Assembly (NCBI GenBank): GCA_050259035.1
Contig: JBLMZW010000024.1
Location: 1-5,106 of the forward strand
Source of the DNA: JBLMZW01 sp050259035
GTDB lineage: Bacteria > Bacillota > Syntrophomonadia > Syntrophomonadales > DTU052
Direction of reading: 5' to 3'
DNA length: 5,106 nt
Positions 1 to 4,132 of this stretch are shown here, in pieces. Both the position numbers and the translations under genes were made by a program. Below the pieces are notes generated by a model that was not told the origin of the DNA, searched no databases, and worked only from the letters and a program-made list of their open reading frames with translations. How positions within the stretch are numbered: position 1 is the first letter of the stretch; every line of letters starts with the position of its first letter.

Positions 1-935
1 GGCAGAACCATGGTATGCTGCCAGTCGTCGATTCCCTGAAGCTGCTGCTTCACGTTATCCGGCCAGAACGGCAGGGAGAGAAGTGCGTCTCTTACTGCCA
101 GCACATCTACTCCGCCCGGCACTTCCATTTCCGGGCTCCTTGAAGCTGATAAGGTTACGGCCGGTTCCCCGTTTTTAAAATACAGCATTGATATAACGGG
201 ATGGATCTTAATATTAAAGGTTTTATCCTGCAGGTCCTCCGGCAGTAATTGGGTGCCACCCAGACTGGTTATCGTCTGGTTTACTTTGGCCACGTTTAGA
301 TTGAGGCTCATTTCGGGGCTCTTTTGCACATTGATCAGCGGCTGCCCGTAGGTCCCGGAATCCGGAGTCATGACATCAAAACCTACTGTTTCCCGGGCTT
401 CCGCCGGACTTAGATTGCTTAAATATTCTTCTTTTCCGCTGACGTTAATGGTTCCGAAATCTTTTATATCAATTTCCCCTATACCGCTTTGCACTGCCTG
501 GGCTATCTGTTCCATATCCTGCTGGCTGACAGTTATAGTCTGAACTTTTTCCACCCGGAAAACGGACAGGAAATCGGCTACAGCTCCCCGTACATTCCCG
601 AAGGCCAGACTGCCCGCCAGGCATAGGGTTATCGCTGCTACGGCCGCTACGCGCCGGTACTTCCAAGTCATTTCTTTTAACCTCCTAGTTCTTTCTTTCT
701 TGATTCTTGCCTCTAAACCGGTCCATCCTGCATGGGCTGAAAAATTTTCTTCTTTAAAATCCGCATGGTACTTACTCAAGGCTGACCCAACAAACCGGTC
801 GTTTTCCATTAACCTCTGGAGCTTTCCCCGGCAGGAAGAACACCCCTCCAGATGCTTCTCTACCTGAGATGCCAGTTCCGGCGATAGCTCCCGGTCGAGG
901 TATTCTCTTAATGCCGGGCTTTCATAACAAGCCAT
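1..935 (-). CDS. Zinc-binding transmembrane anti-sigma factor (C-terminus outside window)
   Basis: Predicted to bind and hold inactive the ECF sigma factor encoded just upstream, releasing it on an envelope signal. About 311 residues are visible. The N-terminus carries a zf-HC2/ZAS-type zinc motif: C3, then H28-x3-C32-x2-C35. A linker with a basic stretch (KKERTRRLK, about 79-87) leads to one membrane segment at about 95-112, followed by an extracytoplasmic domain of at least 190 residues that I do not recognise. The frame is open from ATG 935 through the window edge. The start follows AAGGAGG (950-944) at 8 bases and lies one base after the sigma stop codon, so translation is probably coupled and the two proteins made in fixed ratio. 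A second strong ribosome site precedes Met89 (see separate entry). The anti-sigma role is inferred from the motif, topology and neighbour; what the outer domain senses is unknown. Confidence 0.87.
   Translation of the reverse strand, partial: MACYESPALREYLDRELSPELASQVEKHLEGCSSCRGKLQRLMENDRFVGSALSKYHADFKEENFSAHAGWTGLEARIKKERTRRLKEMTWKYRRVAAVAAITLCLAGSLAFGNVRGAVADFLSVFRVEKVQTITVSQQDMEQIAQAVQSGIGEIDIKDFGTINVSGKEEYLSNLSPAEARETVGFDVMTPDSGTYGQPLINVQKSPEMSLNLNVAKVNQTITSLGGTQLLPEDLQDKTFNIKIHPVISMLYFKNGEPAVTLSASRSPEMEVPGGVDVLAVRDALLSLPFWPDNVKQQLQGIDDWQHTMVL
681..686 (-). promoter_or_regulatory. Internal Shine-Dalgarno before Met89 of the anti-sigma gene
   Basis: The minus strand reads AGGAGG (686-681), nine bases before an in-frame ATG at 671. 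This is as good a ribosome site as any true start in the window. Starting there would give a protein that lacks the zinc domain and begins with the membrane segment. The AGG AGG codons also encode an Arg-Arg pair, so the match may be incidental. Confidence 0.35.
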
Positions 936-936
936 G

Positions 937-1449
937 TTATATTCCTCCTTTTCCTTCAAGCTCACGCCGGAATTTCTCCTGAGCTCTTACTAGAATGGTC
1001 CCCACTGAGGATTTCTCAATCCCCAATACTTCAGATATCTCGGCATACGAATAGCCCGAATGTTTCATTAGAAGACAGGTGCGATCCCTCCAGGAGAGAT
1101 TCTCCAGGGCATCCCGCACCGTCAGAATCTCGAGACTTCGTGCGGTGGGGTCTTCAAATCGCTGAGCCAATACGTATTCCATGCCTGTCACTTCCTGTCT
1201 TATCAGGTTCTTCTGCTTTCTCAGGTAGTTGTACCCGGTATTGGTGGCCACCTTATACAACCAGGCCCGGGGGTTAATTAGGTCCTCTGGCGCGTCGAAG
1301 TACAACTTCAGAAAGACCTCCTGCGCCAGGTCCTCCCCGGCCGCAGCCTCGCCGGTAAGCCGCGCAAGATAGCGGAGAAGCTCAGGGTAGTGAAGTTCGA
1401 AAAGTCTTCTAAATTCTGTTTCCGCTATGGCAGGCTTACGGCTCTTAAT
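937..1449 (-). CDS. ECF (group 4) RNA polymerase sigma factor, probable ATT start
   Basis: Directs RNA polymerase to a stress or envelope regulon. At 170 residues it has the usual ECF size. Sigma region 2 spans about 12-80, with FRRLFELHYPELLRYL, the GEDLAQEVFLKLY stretch and the PRAWLYKVATN segment typical of the -10-binding part. Region 4 spans about 109-163, with ALENLSWRDR and the helix-turn-helix YSYAEISEVLGIEKSSVGTI that contacts the -35 element. The frame is open up to a TAG at 1476-1474 but holds no ATG, GTG or TTG before TTG at 1305, which would delete half of region 2. An ATT at 1449-1447 lies seven bases after GGGAGGTG and gives the expected N-terminal length, so I place the start there. 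The anti-sigma gene follows after one base, the classic sigma/anti-sigma operon. The regulon is unknown. Confidence 0.88.
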   Translation of the reverse strand: MKSRKPAIAETEFRRLFELHYPELLRYLARLTGEAAAGEDLAQEVFLKLYFDAPEDLINPRAWLYKVATNTGYNYLRKQKNLIRQEVTGMEYVLAQRFEDPTARSLEILTVRDALENLSWRDRTCLLMKHSGYSYAEISEVLGIEKSSVGTILVRAQEKFRRELEGKGGI

Positions 1450-1456
1450 GGGTGCG

Positions 1457-1464
1457 CACCTCCC
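1457..1464 (-). promoter_or_regulatory. Ribosome binding site that decides the ATT start of the sigma gene
   Basis: The minus strand reads GGGAGGTG here, seven bases before ATT at 1449. It is the only strong Shine-Dalgarno match between the upstream stop and sigma region 2. The other rare-codon option, ATA at 1428, has none. This supports initiation at a non-canonical codon. Confidence 0.6.
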
Positions 1465-1487
1465 AGTGTCTTTCTAACTACTATGAC

Positions 1488-1516
1488 ACATATCAAGAAT
1501 TGTTTGTGACAGTCAA
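1488..1516 (-). promoter_or_regulatory. Candidate promoter of the sigma/anti-sigma operon
   Basis: The minus strand shows TTGACT (1516-1511) and, 17 bases on, ATATGT (1493-1488), a good -35 but a poor -10 for sigma-A. The same stretch holds TGTCACAAA and, 22 bases after its start, GTCATAG, which could instead be an autoregulated ECF promoter. ECF operons often self-activate, but the -35/-10 preference of this sigma cannot be read from sequence alone. Confidence 0.35.
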
Positions 1517-1556
1517 GAAAAATAAAGGGGTGGGAAATGATGACAGGACGGGGGGA

Positions 1557-1580
1557 AGTGATCTCTGGTTAACGATCACT
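1557..1580. repeat. 7-bp inverted repeat at the end of the cyclase gene
   Basis: AGTGATC (1557-1563) and GATCACT (1574-1580) are perfect inverted arms around a 10-base loop and overlap the stop codon of the diguanylate cyclase gene. In the minus-strand direction the stem is followed by TTCCCCCC rather than a T run, so it is not a standard intrinsic terminator. It might be a weak transcript-end hairpin; a T-rich stretch occurs only about 30 bases later. Confidence 0.35.
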
Positions 1581-3030
1581 CCAGTCTGCAGACCGTAATC
1601 CGGTCCCGACCGTTTTCCTTGGAGTAATACAATACCTCATCAGCTTTTTGTATTATTTGTTCCATACTAAGTTTTTCGTTGATCTCGATAGCTCCTACAC
1701 TCACTGTTATACGGTAACCGCCGTCTTTTTCCCCGCTTTTCAGAGCGTCCATAAACCGTCCTAAAATCCGTTGGGCCTCCTCGGGTTCGACCGCCAATAT
1801 GCCTATAAATTCGTCCCCGCCCCAGCGAGACGCAATCCCAAATCCGTTGATCGCGTTTCGCAGCTCATCGGCGACCATCGCAAGGACTTGATTTCCGAAC
1901 ACATGGCCATACGTGTCGTTAATTTCTTTAAAATGGTCAATGTCCAACATGAAAAGCGTCTTTTTTCGTTCGCGGCGCTTCCGGACAAATGTCAGATACT
2001 GTTCGGAGAACAGCTTTCTGTTTGACAGCCCGGTCAGGTCGTCCGTATTCTCTATGGTTACTATTCGTTTATTGTAAATAATGGATACAACCATGGTTAC
2101 AAAAATACAGGCCGCCAGTGAAATGAGCATAAAGAGCACATTGCTCTTCATCCTTTCTTGGAATGAGCTGCTGATCGAGTTGGTCTCCATCTCCAATACT
2201 AAGTACCAGCCGAGGGTATCGTTATATTTAGTAATCAGACATTTTCGCTCGCCGCCGGAGGTAAACCACTGTATTTCAGACCCGCCGGACTTTTTCATCT
2301 TAATTTTTTCCTTGATTCCTATGTACTCCGGCAGCTTATCTTGACTTACGAAAATGTCGGTGCCGCCAGTGAAGGAATTCTTAACACCGCGAACATTTAC
2401 TATATAGACTGACAAACCGTAGTCTTTTTCATAAGAACGAATGGTATCCTCTATGGAGGAGGCCTGAAGCCCGACCCCAATTACGCCCAGAAGTCTGCCA
2501 TCGTCTCCCTCCACGCGGAAGTTAACGAATACCGTAATGTTATTATTATTGGCCTCATTAGTATCTATCTCTAAGTCGTACTCATGACCGGACGCTATGA
2601 AATTGTAATACCAGACGTCATGGTCATCTTCCTTTGAAACCGTCTTGTTCAGGCCGTCCTGGTAATAATAGTTGCCGGTCTGAGCCGAGACGCAAAACAC
2701 TGTGGTATAGTTGTACTCTTCCTGATAAGCCTTTAGATAGCTGTATAACTGCCCCAAATATGTATCGTCTCCGGTATTTTCAGGTTCTTTTAAAAGCCAT
2801 GCTTTAAGGAACTCATCGTTTGCCATGGTCTTGGAGACCATCACCGGCTTGCTCATGGAGTTTTCGATATGGTTTGAAATATCTATATCGACGAGATTAA
2901 CGGTTTTCTCAAGGTGGTTTTCGGCCAGTTGCTGGTATGATTTTGTATCTTTATACACAACCAGAGTAAATCCAACCACAATAGAAAGGATGATGATCAT
3001 ATTACTAATCAACAGAATATGTTTTTTCAT
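1576..3030 (-). CDS. Membrane-anchored diguanylate cyclase with extracellular Cache-like sensor
   Basis: Makes cyclic di-GMP from two GTP at the inner face of the membrane, probably in response to a ligand outside. The 484 residues comprise membrane helix 1 (about 5-26), an extracellular region (27-296) resembling a double-Cache sensor with a WYYNFI segment at 140-145 and a GVIGVGLQ segment at 182-189, helix 2 (about 297-318), and a C-terminal GGDEF domain (327-484). The catalytic motif is RWGGDEF with GGDEF at 404-408; the metal/substrate segment LDIDHFKEIND is at 362-372. The RxxD inhibitory site expected five residues before GGDEF is NGFG, so product feedback is probably lost. There is no EAL or HD-GYP partner. 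ATG 3030 follows GAGGAG (3042-3037) at six bases. It lies between the membrane-protein operon and the sigma operon, all in one orientation. Cyclase activity is well supported; the ligand is unknown. Confidence 0.93.
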   Translation of the reverse strand: MKKHILLISNMIIILSIVVGFTLVVYKDTKSYQQLAENHLEKTVNLVDIDISNHIENSMSKPVMVSKTMANDEFLKAWLLKEPENTGDDTYLGQLYSYLKAYQEEYNYTTVFCVSAQTGNYYYQDGLNKTVSKEDDHDVWYYNFIASGHEYDLEIDTNEANNNNITVFVNFRVEGDDGRLLGVIGVGLQASSIEDTIRSYEKDYGLSVYIVNVRGVKNSFTGGTDIFVSQDKLPEYIGIKEKIKMKKSGGSEIQWFTSGGERKCLITKYNDTLGWYLVLEMETNSISSSFQERMKSNVLFMLISLAACIFVTMVVSIIYNKRIVTIENTDDLTGLSNRKLFSEQYLTFVRKRRERKKTLFMLDIDHFKEINDTYGHVFGNQVLAMVADELRNAINGFGIASRWGGDEFIGILAVEPEEAQRILGRFMDALKSGEKDGGYRITVSVGAIEINEKLSMEQIIQKADEVLYYSKENGRDRITVCRLE

Positions 3031-3071
3031 ATTAGACTCCTCTGGTCAGCCTTGTCCGAAACGATCGCTAA

Positions 3072-3100
3072 AGTATACAACAAGCCGGAAGCAGAAGTGT
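3072..3100 (-). promoter_or_regulatory. Weak candidate promoter for the diguanylate cyclase gene
   Basis: In the 90-base gap before the cyclase, the minus strand has TATACT (3077-3072), five of six matches to the -10 consensus. The hexamer 17 bases upstream (ACACTT, 3100-3095) matches -35 poorly. No strong terminator separates the preceding membrane-protein gene, so read-through is also possible. Confidence 0.3.
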
Positions 3101-3120
3101 GTTTTTACTATAATACCGTA

Positions 3121-3552
3121 TTACATTTCCTTATCGTATTTTTGGCGATAGTATATCCCATAGAAAATGACAAATAAATATGCAAAGACCAACAATAAAA
3201 CCGCGATCATATCTATTCCCATCAAAGCAAACGACACCAATAAGGCTCCAAATACGAATACCATCATATCATATGACTTTGCTTTCGCTCGATTGGCAAT
3301 CGTAATATTGCGCTCATCTTTCTCTTCAATCTCAATCTGTTTATGGATATCGGGGCTATTTTTTAATGTTTTTGTACGAATGACGTTACCCATGCTTTGA
3401 CCAAAAATACCGCATCCGATACCAATGCAGACATACGGCAATGCACGCATAATTCCCTGTGGCTCAATGAGCATTTTAACCATCGCGAGCCCTGCAGCAG
3501 TCAGCATCAAACCTACCATTACAAGGCAGTAGTCTTTAACGCTATTTTTCAT
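3121..3552 (-). CDS. Four-helix membrane protein co-encoded with Xre-type repressor (DUF2178/DUF6442-like)
   Basis: A 143-residue integral membrane protein of unknown function. Predicted helices lie at about 8-28, 36-54, 95-112 and 113-134. The two pairs are joined by a polar loop containing EIEEKDERNITIANRAKAKSYD (about 74-95); a DER-x-n-KA-type loop before the third helix recalls DUF2178-like proteins, although the family name comes from memory only. I chose ATG 3552 because AGGAGG (3567-3562) lies nine bases before it and the protein then starts just before helix 1. The frame is open to 3588, but that longer version adds only a basic, unlikely N-terminus. The start overlaps the end of the repressor gene by 11 bases, so the two are translationally coupled. 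Pairs of a small Xre repressor and a short membrane protein are common in Firmicutes; the role is usually not known. Confidence 0.85.
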   Translation of the reverse strand: MKNSVKDYCLVMVGLMLTAAGLAMVKMLIEPQGIMRALPYVCIGIGCGIFGQSMGNVIRTKTLKNSPDIHKQIEIEEKDERNITIANRAKAKSYDMMVFVFGALLVSFALMGIDMIAVLLLVFAYLFVIFYGIYYRQKYDKEM

Positions 3553-3754
3553 TTTCCTTTTCCTCCTCATAAATAAAAATATCCTCAATGTTCATATGGA
3601 AATAGCGTGCAATTTTGAATGCCAAAATGATCGACGGATTATATCGCCCATTTTCAAGTGAACCAATTGTTTGTCTGGAAACTTCGAGAGCAGCCGCCAG
3701 GTCTTCCTGCTTAATTCCATGCCGCTTTCTCATCTCTTCCACCCGGTTTCTCAC
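3542..3754 (-). CDS. Small Xre/Cro-type helix-turn-helix repressor, GTG start
   Basis: A 70-residue protein made almost wholly of one Cro/C1-type DNA-binding domain, which binds DNA as a dimer. The helix-turn-helix comprises QEDLAAALE (about 16-24) and the recognition helix SRQTIGSLENG (26-36), followed by YNPSIILAFKIARYF (38-52) and an acidic tail. The SRQTIxxxENGxYxPS pattern is typical of the short YgzD/YozG-like repressors of Firmicutes. An upstream ATG at 3790 is in frame and would add 12 residues, but I prefer GTG 3754: AAGGGAG (3768-3762) lies seven bases before it, relatives normally begin just before RxRxxEMRKxxG, and the ATG coincides with the predicted transcription start inside an operator-like palindrome. 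It overlaps the membrane-protein gene and probably represses this operon itself. DNA binding is confident; its targets are inferred. Confidence 0.88.
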   Translation of the reverse strand: MRNRVEEMRKRHGIKQEDLAAALEVSRQTIGSLENGRYNPSIILAFKIARYFHMNIEDIFIYEEEKENEK

Positions 3755-3761
3755 ACAAGTG

Positions 3762-3768
3762 CTCCCTT
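3762..3768 (-). promoter_or_regulatory. Ribosome binding site for the repressor GTG start
   Basis: The minus strand reads AAGGGAG, seven bases before GTG at 3754. The upstream ATG at 3790 has only a distant AAGGG (3808-3804), 13 bases away and within the promoter spacer, so outside the predicted transcript. Confidence 0.65.
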
Positions 3769-3770
3769 CG

Positions 3771-3790
3771 ATGGAAAGTTTACTTTCCAT
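3771..3790. promoter_or_regulatory. Palindromic operator candidate at the repressor transcription start
   Basis: The arms ATGGAAAGT and ACTTTCCAT are perfect 9-bp inverted repeats separated by TT. The palindrome begins at the predicted transcription start, seven bases after the -10 box, and ends before the ribosome site. A dyad of this size in this place fits an autorepression site for the Cro-type protein encoded downstream. Binding itself is inferred. Confidence 0.65.
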
Positions 3791-3796
3791 GACTTA

Positions 3797-3824
3797 ATAA
3801 TACCCTTATCCGCAAAAATGTCAA
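3797..3824 (-). promoter_or_regulatory. Strong sigma-A-like promoter of the repressor/membrane-protein operon
   Basis: On the minus strand, a perfect TTGACA (3824-3819) is followed after 16 bases by TATTAT (3802-3797). Transcription is expected to begin near 3791-3789. The start falls at the edge of the palindrome, and a further half-site lies immediately upstream of the -35 box, so both sides of the promoter are flanked by the same element. Confidence 0.75.
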
Positions 3825-3826
3825 GC

Positions 3827-3837
3827 AAACTTTCCAT
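3827..3837 (-). promoter_or_regulatory. Second operator half-site upstream of the -35 box
   Basis: The minus strand reads ATGGAAAGTTT here, identical over 11 bases to the plus-strand sequence at 3771-3781 in the palindrome. It ends two bases upstream of TTGACA. A repressor bound here and at the downstream palindrome would bracket RNA polymerase. Confidence 0.5.
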
Positions 3838-4000
3838 AATAATATCGGAATCCACTAATATGCATTGATAGGCCAATCCCGGGAGTTAATGAATAATCGC
3901 CGGTTTTACAGAAGTGCTGAAGATTCCACCGAAATAAGTTATGTATTGCCTGTCAACGTATCTTAAGCCGGGTCAAAGCACGGTACCCGGGGGGATATAC
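3838..4000. other. Intergenic region without a recognisable gene
   Basis: This is the middle part of the gap between the divergent repressor and fic promoters. Both strands have only very short frames without ribosome sites. The single structure I see is an inverted repeat, CCGGGT (3968-3973) and ACCCGG (3985-3990), around an 11-base loop; it has no T run on either side, so it is not a standard terminator. Nothing else is supported. Confidence 0.5.
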
Positions 4001-4003
4001 AAT

Positions 4004-4119
4004 AATGCAGAATCATAGTGAATTATGCAGAAAGAAAAATTTCTTATCTGACCCATATCGCTTGACTTCTGCATATTTTGGCAGTAATATTGTGCAGAAA
4101 CATGAGTATTTGGGCAGAA
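4004..4119 (+). repeat. Five TGCAGAA-type elements across the fic promoter
   Basis: TGCAGAA occurs at 4006-4012, 4026-4032 and 4093-4099, as GGCAGAA at 4113-4119, and inverted (TTCTGCA) at 4067-4073. Several copies extend to an AATnATGCAGAA form. The first pair and the last pair are each offset by exactly 20 bases, about two helical turns. Relative to the fic promoter the copies lie upstream of -35, over the end of the -35 box, at the expected start of transcription, and against the ribosome site. This is the pattern of a multi-site operator. The binding protein is unknown; the Fic protein's own C-terminal winged-helix-like segment is one candidate. Confidence 0.6.
4062..4090 (+). promoter_or_regulatory. 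Sigma-A-like promoter of the fic gene
   Basis: TTGACT (4062-4067) and TAATAT (4085-4090) are separated by exactly 17 bases, placing the transcription start near 4097 and giving a leader of about 36 bases. The inverted TTCTGCA element shares the last base of the -35 box and a direct copy covers the expected start, so control by a repressor is plausible. Confidence 0.72.
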
Positions 4120-4125
4120 AGGAGG
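4118..4125 (+). promoter_or_regulatory. Ribosome binding site that selects the TTG start of fic
   Basis: AAAGGAGG lies seven bases before TTG at 4133. The first in-frame ATG (4172) has no comparable site and would remove 13 residues. Confidence 0.75.
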
Positions 4126-4132
4126 CAAATCA

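Noticed and set aside
469..666. 65-residue open frame on the minus strand inside the anti-sigma gene
   Set aside because: Lies in another frame of the well-supported anti-sigma gene; its proline/glycine/serine-rich translation resembles no protein and it lacks a ribosome site.
1771..2025. Plus-strand frame of 84 residues (and a minus-strand frame at 1803-1988)
   Set aside because: Both are antisense or shifted frames within the conserved GGDEF region, whose protein motif is intact.
3111..3123. TAATACCGTATTA near-palindrome at the stop codon of the membrane-protein gene, as a terminator
   Set aside because: AT-rich, no loop, and no T run follows on the minus strand; too weak to call.
2825..3151. 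Plus-strand frame of 108 residues, and another at 2081-2344
   Set aside because: Antisense to the cyclase gene and its promoter gap; no recognisable domain or ribosome site.
3167..3400. Plus-strand frame of 77 residues
   Set aside because: Antisense to the membrane-protein gene; no independent support.
3553..3588. Longer start (MRIFLFMRRKRK...) for the membrane protein
   Set aside because: The extra residues are the out-of-frame reading of the repressor's end; AGGAGG is correctly spaced for ATG 3552.
3615..3868. Two plus-strand frames over the repressor and its promoter
   Set aside because: Antisense to a clear helix-turn-helix gene and its promoter/operator; no ribosome site seen.
3941..4018. 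25-residue plus-strand frame starting ATG 3941
   Set aside because: No ribosome site or promoter, no recognisable protein character, and it ends inside the fic operator repeats.
4004..4119. TGCAGAA repeats as a CRISPR-like or recombination array
   Set aside because: Seven-base units, mixed orientation and unequal gaps centred on a promoter fit operator sites, not a CRISPR array.
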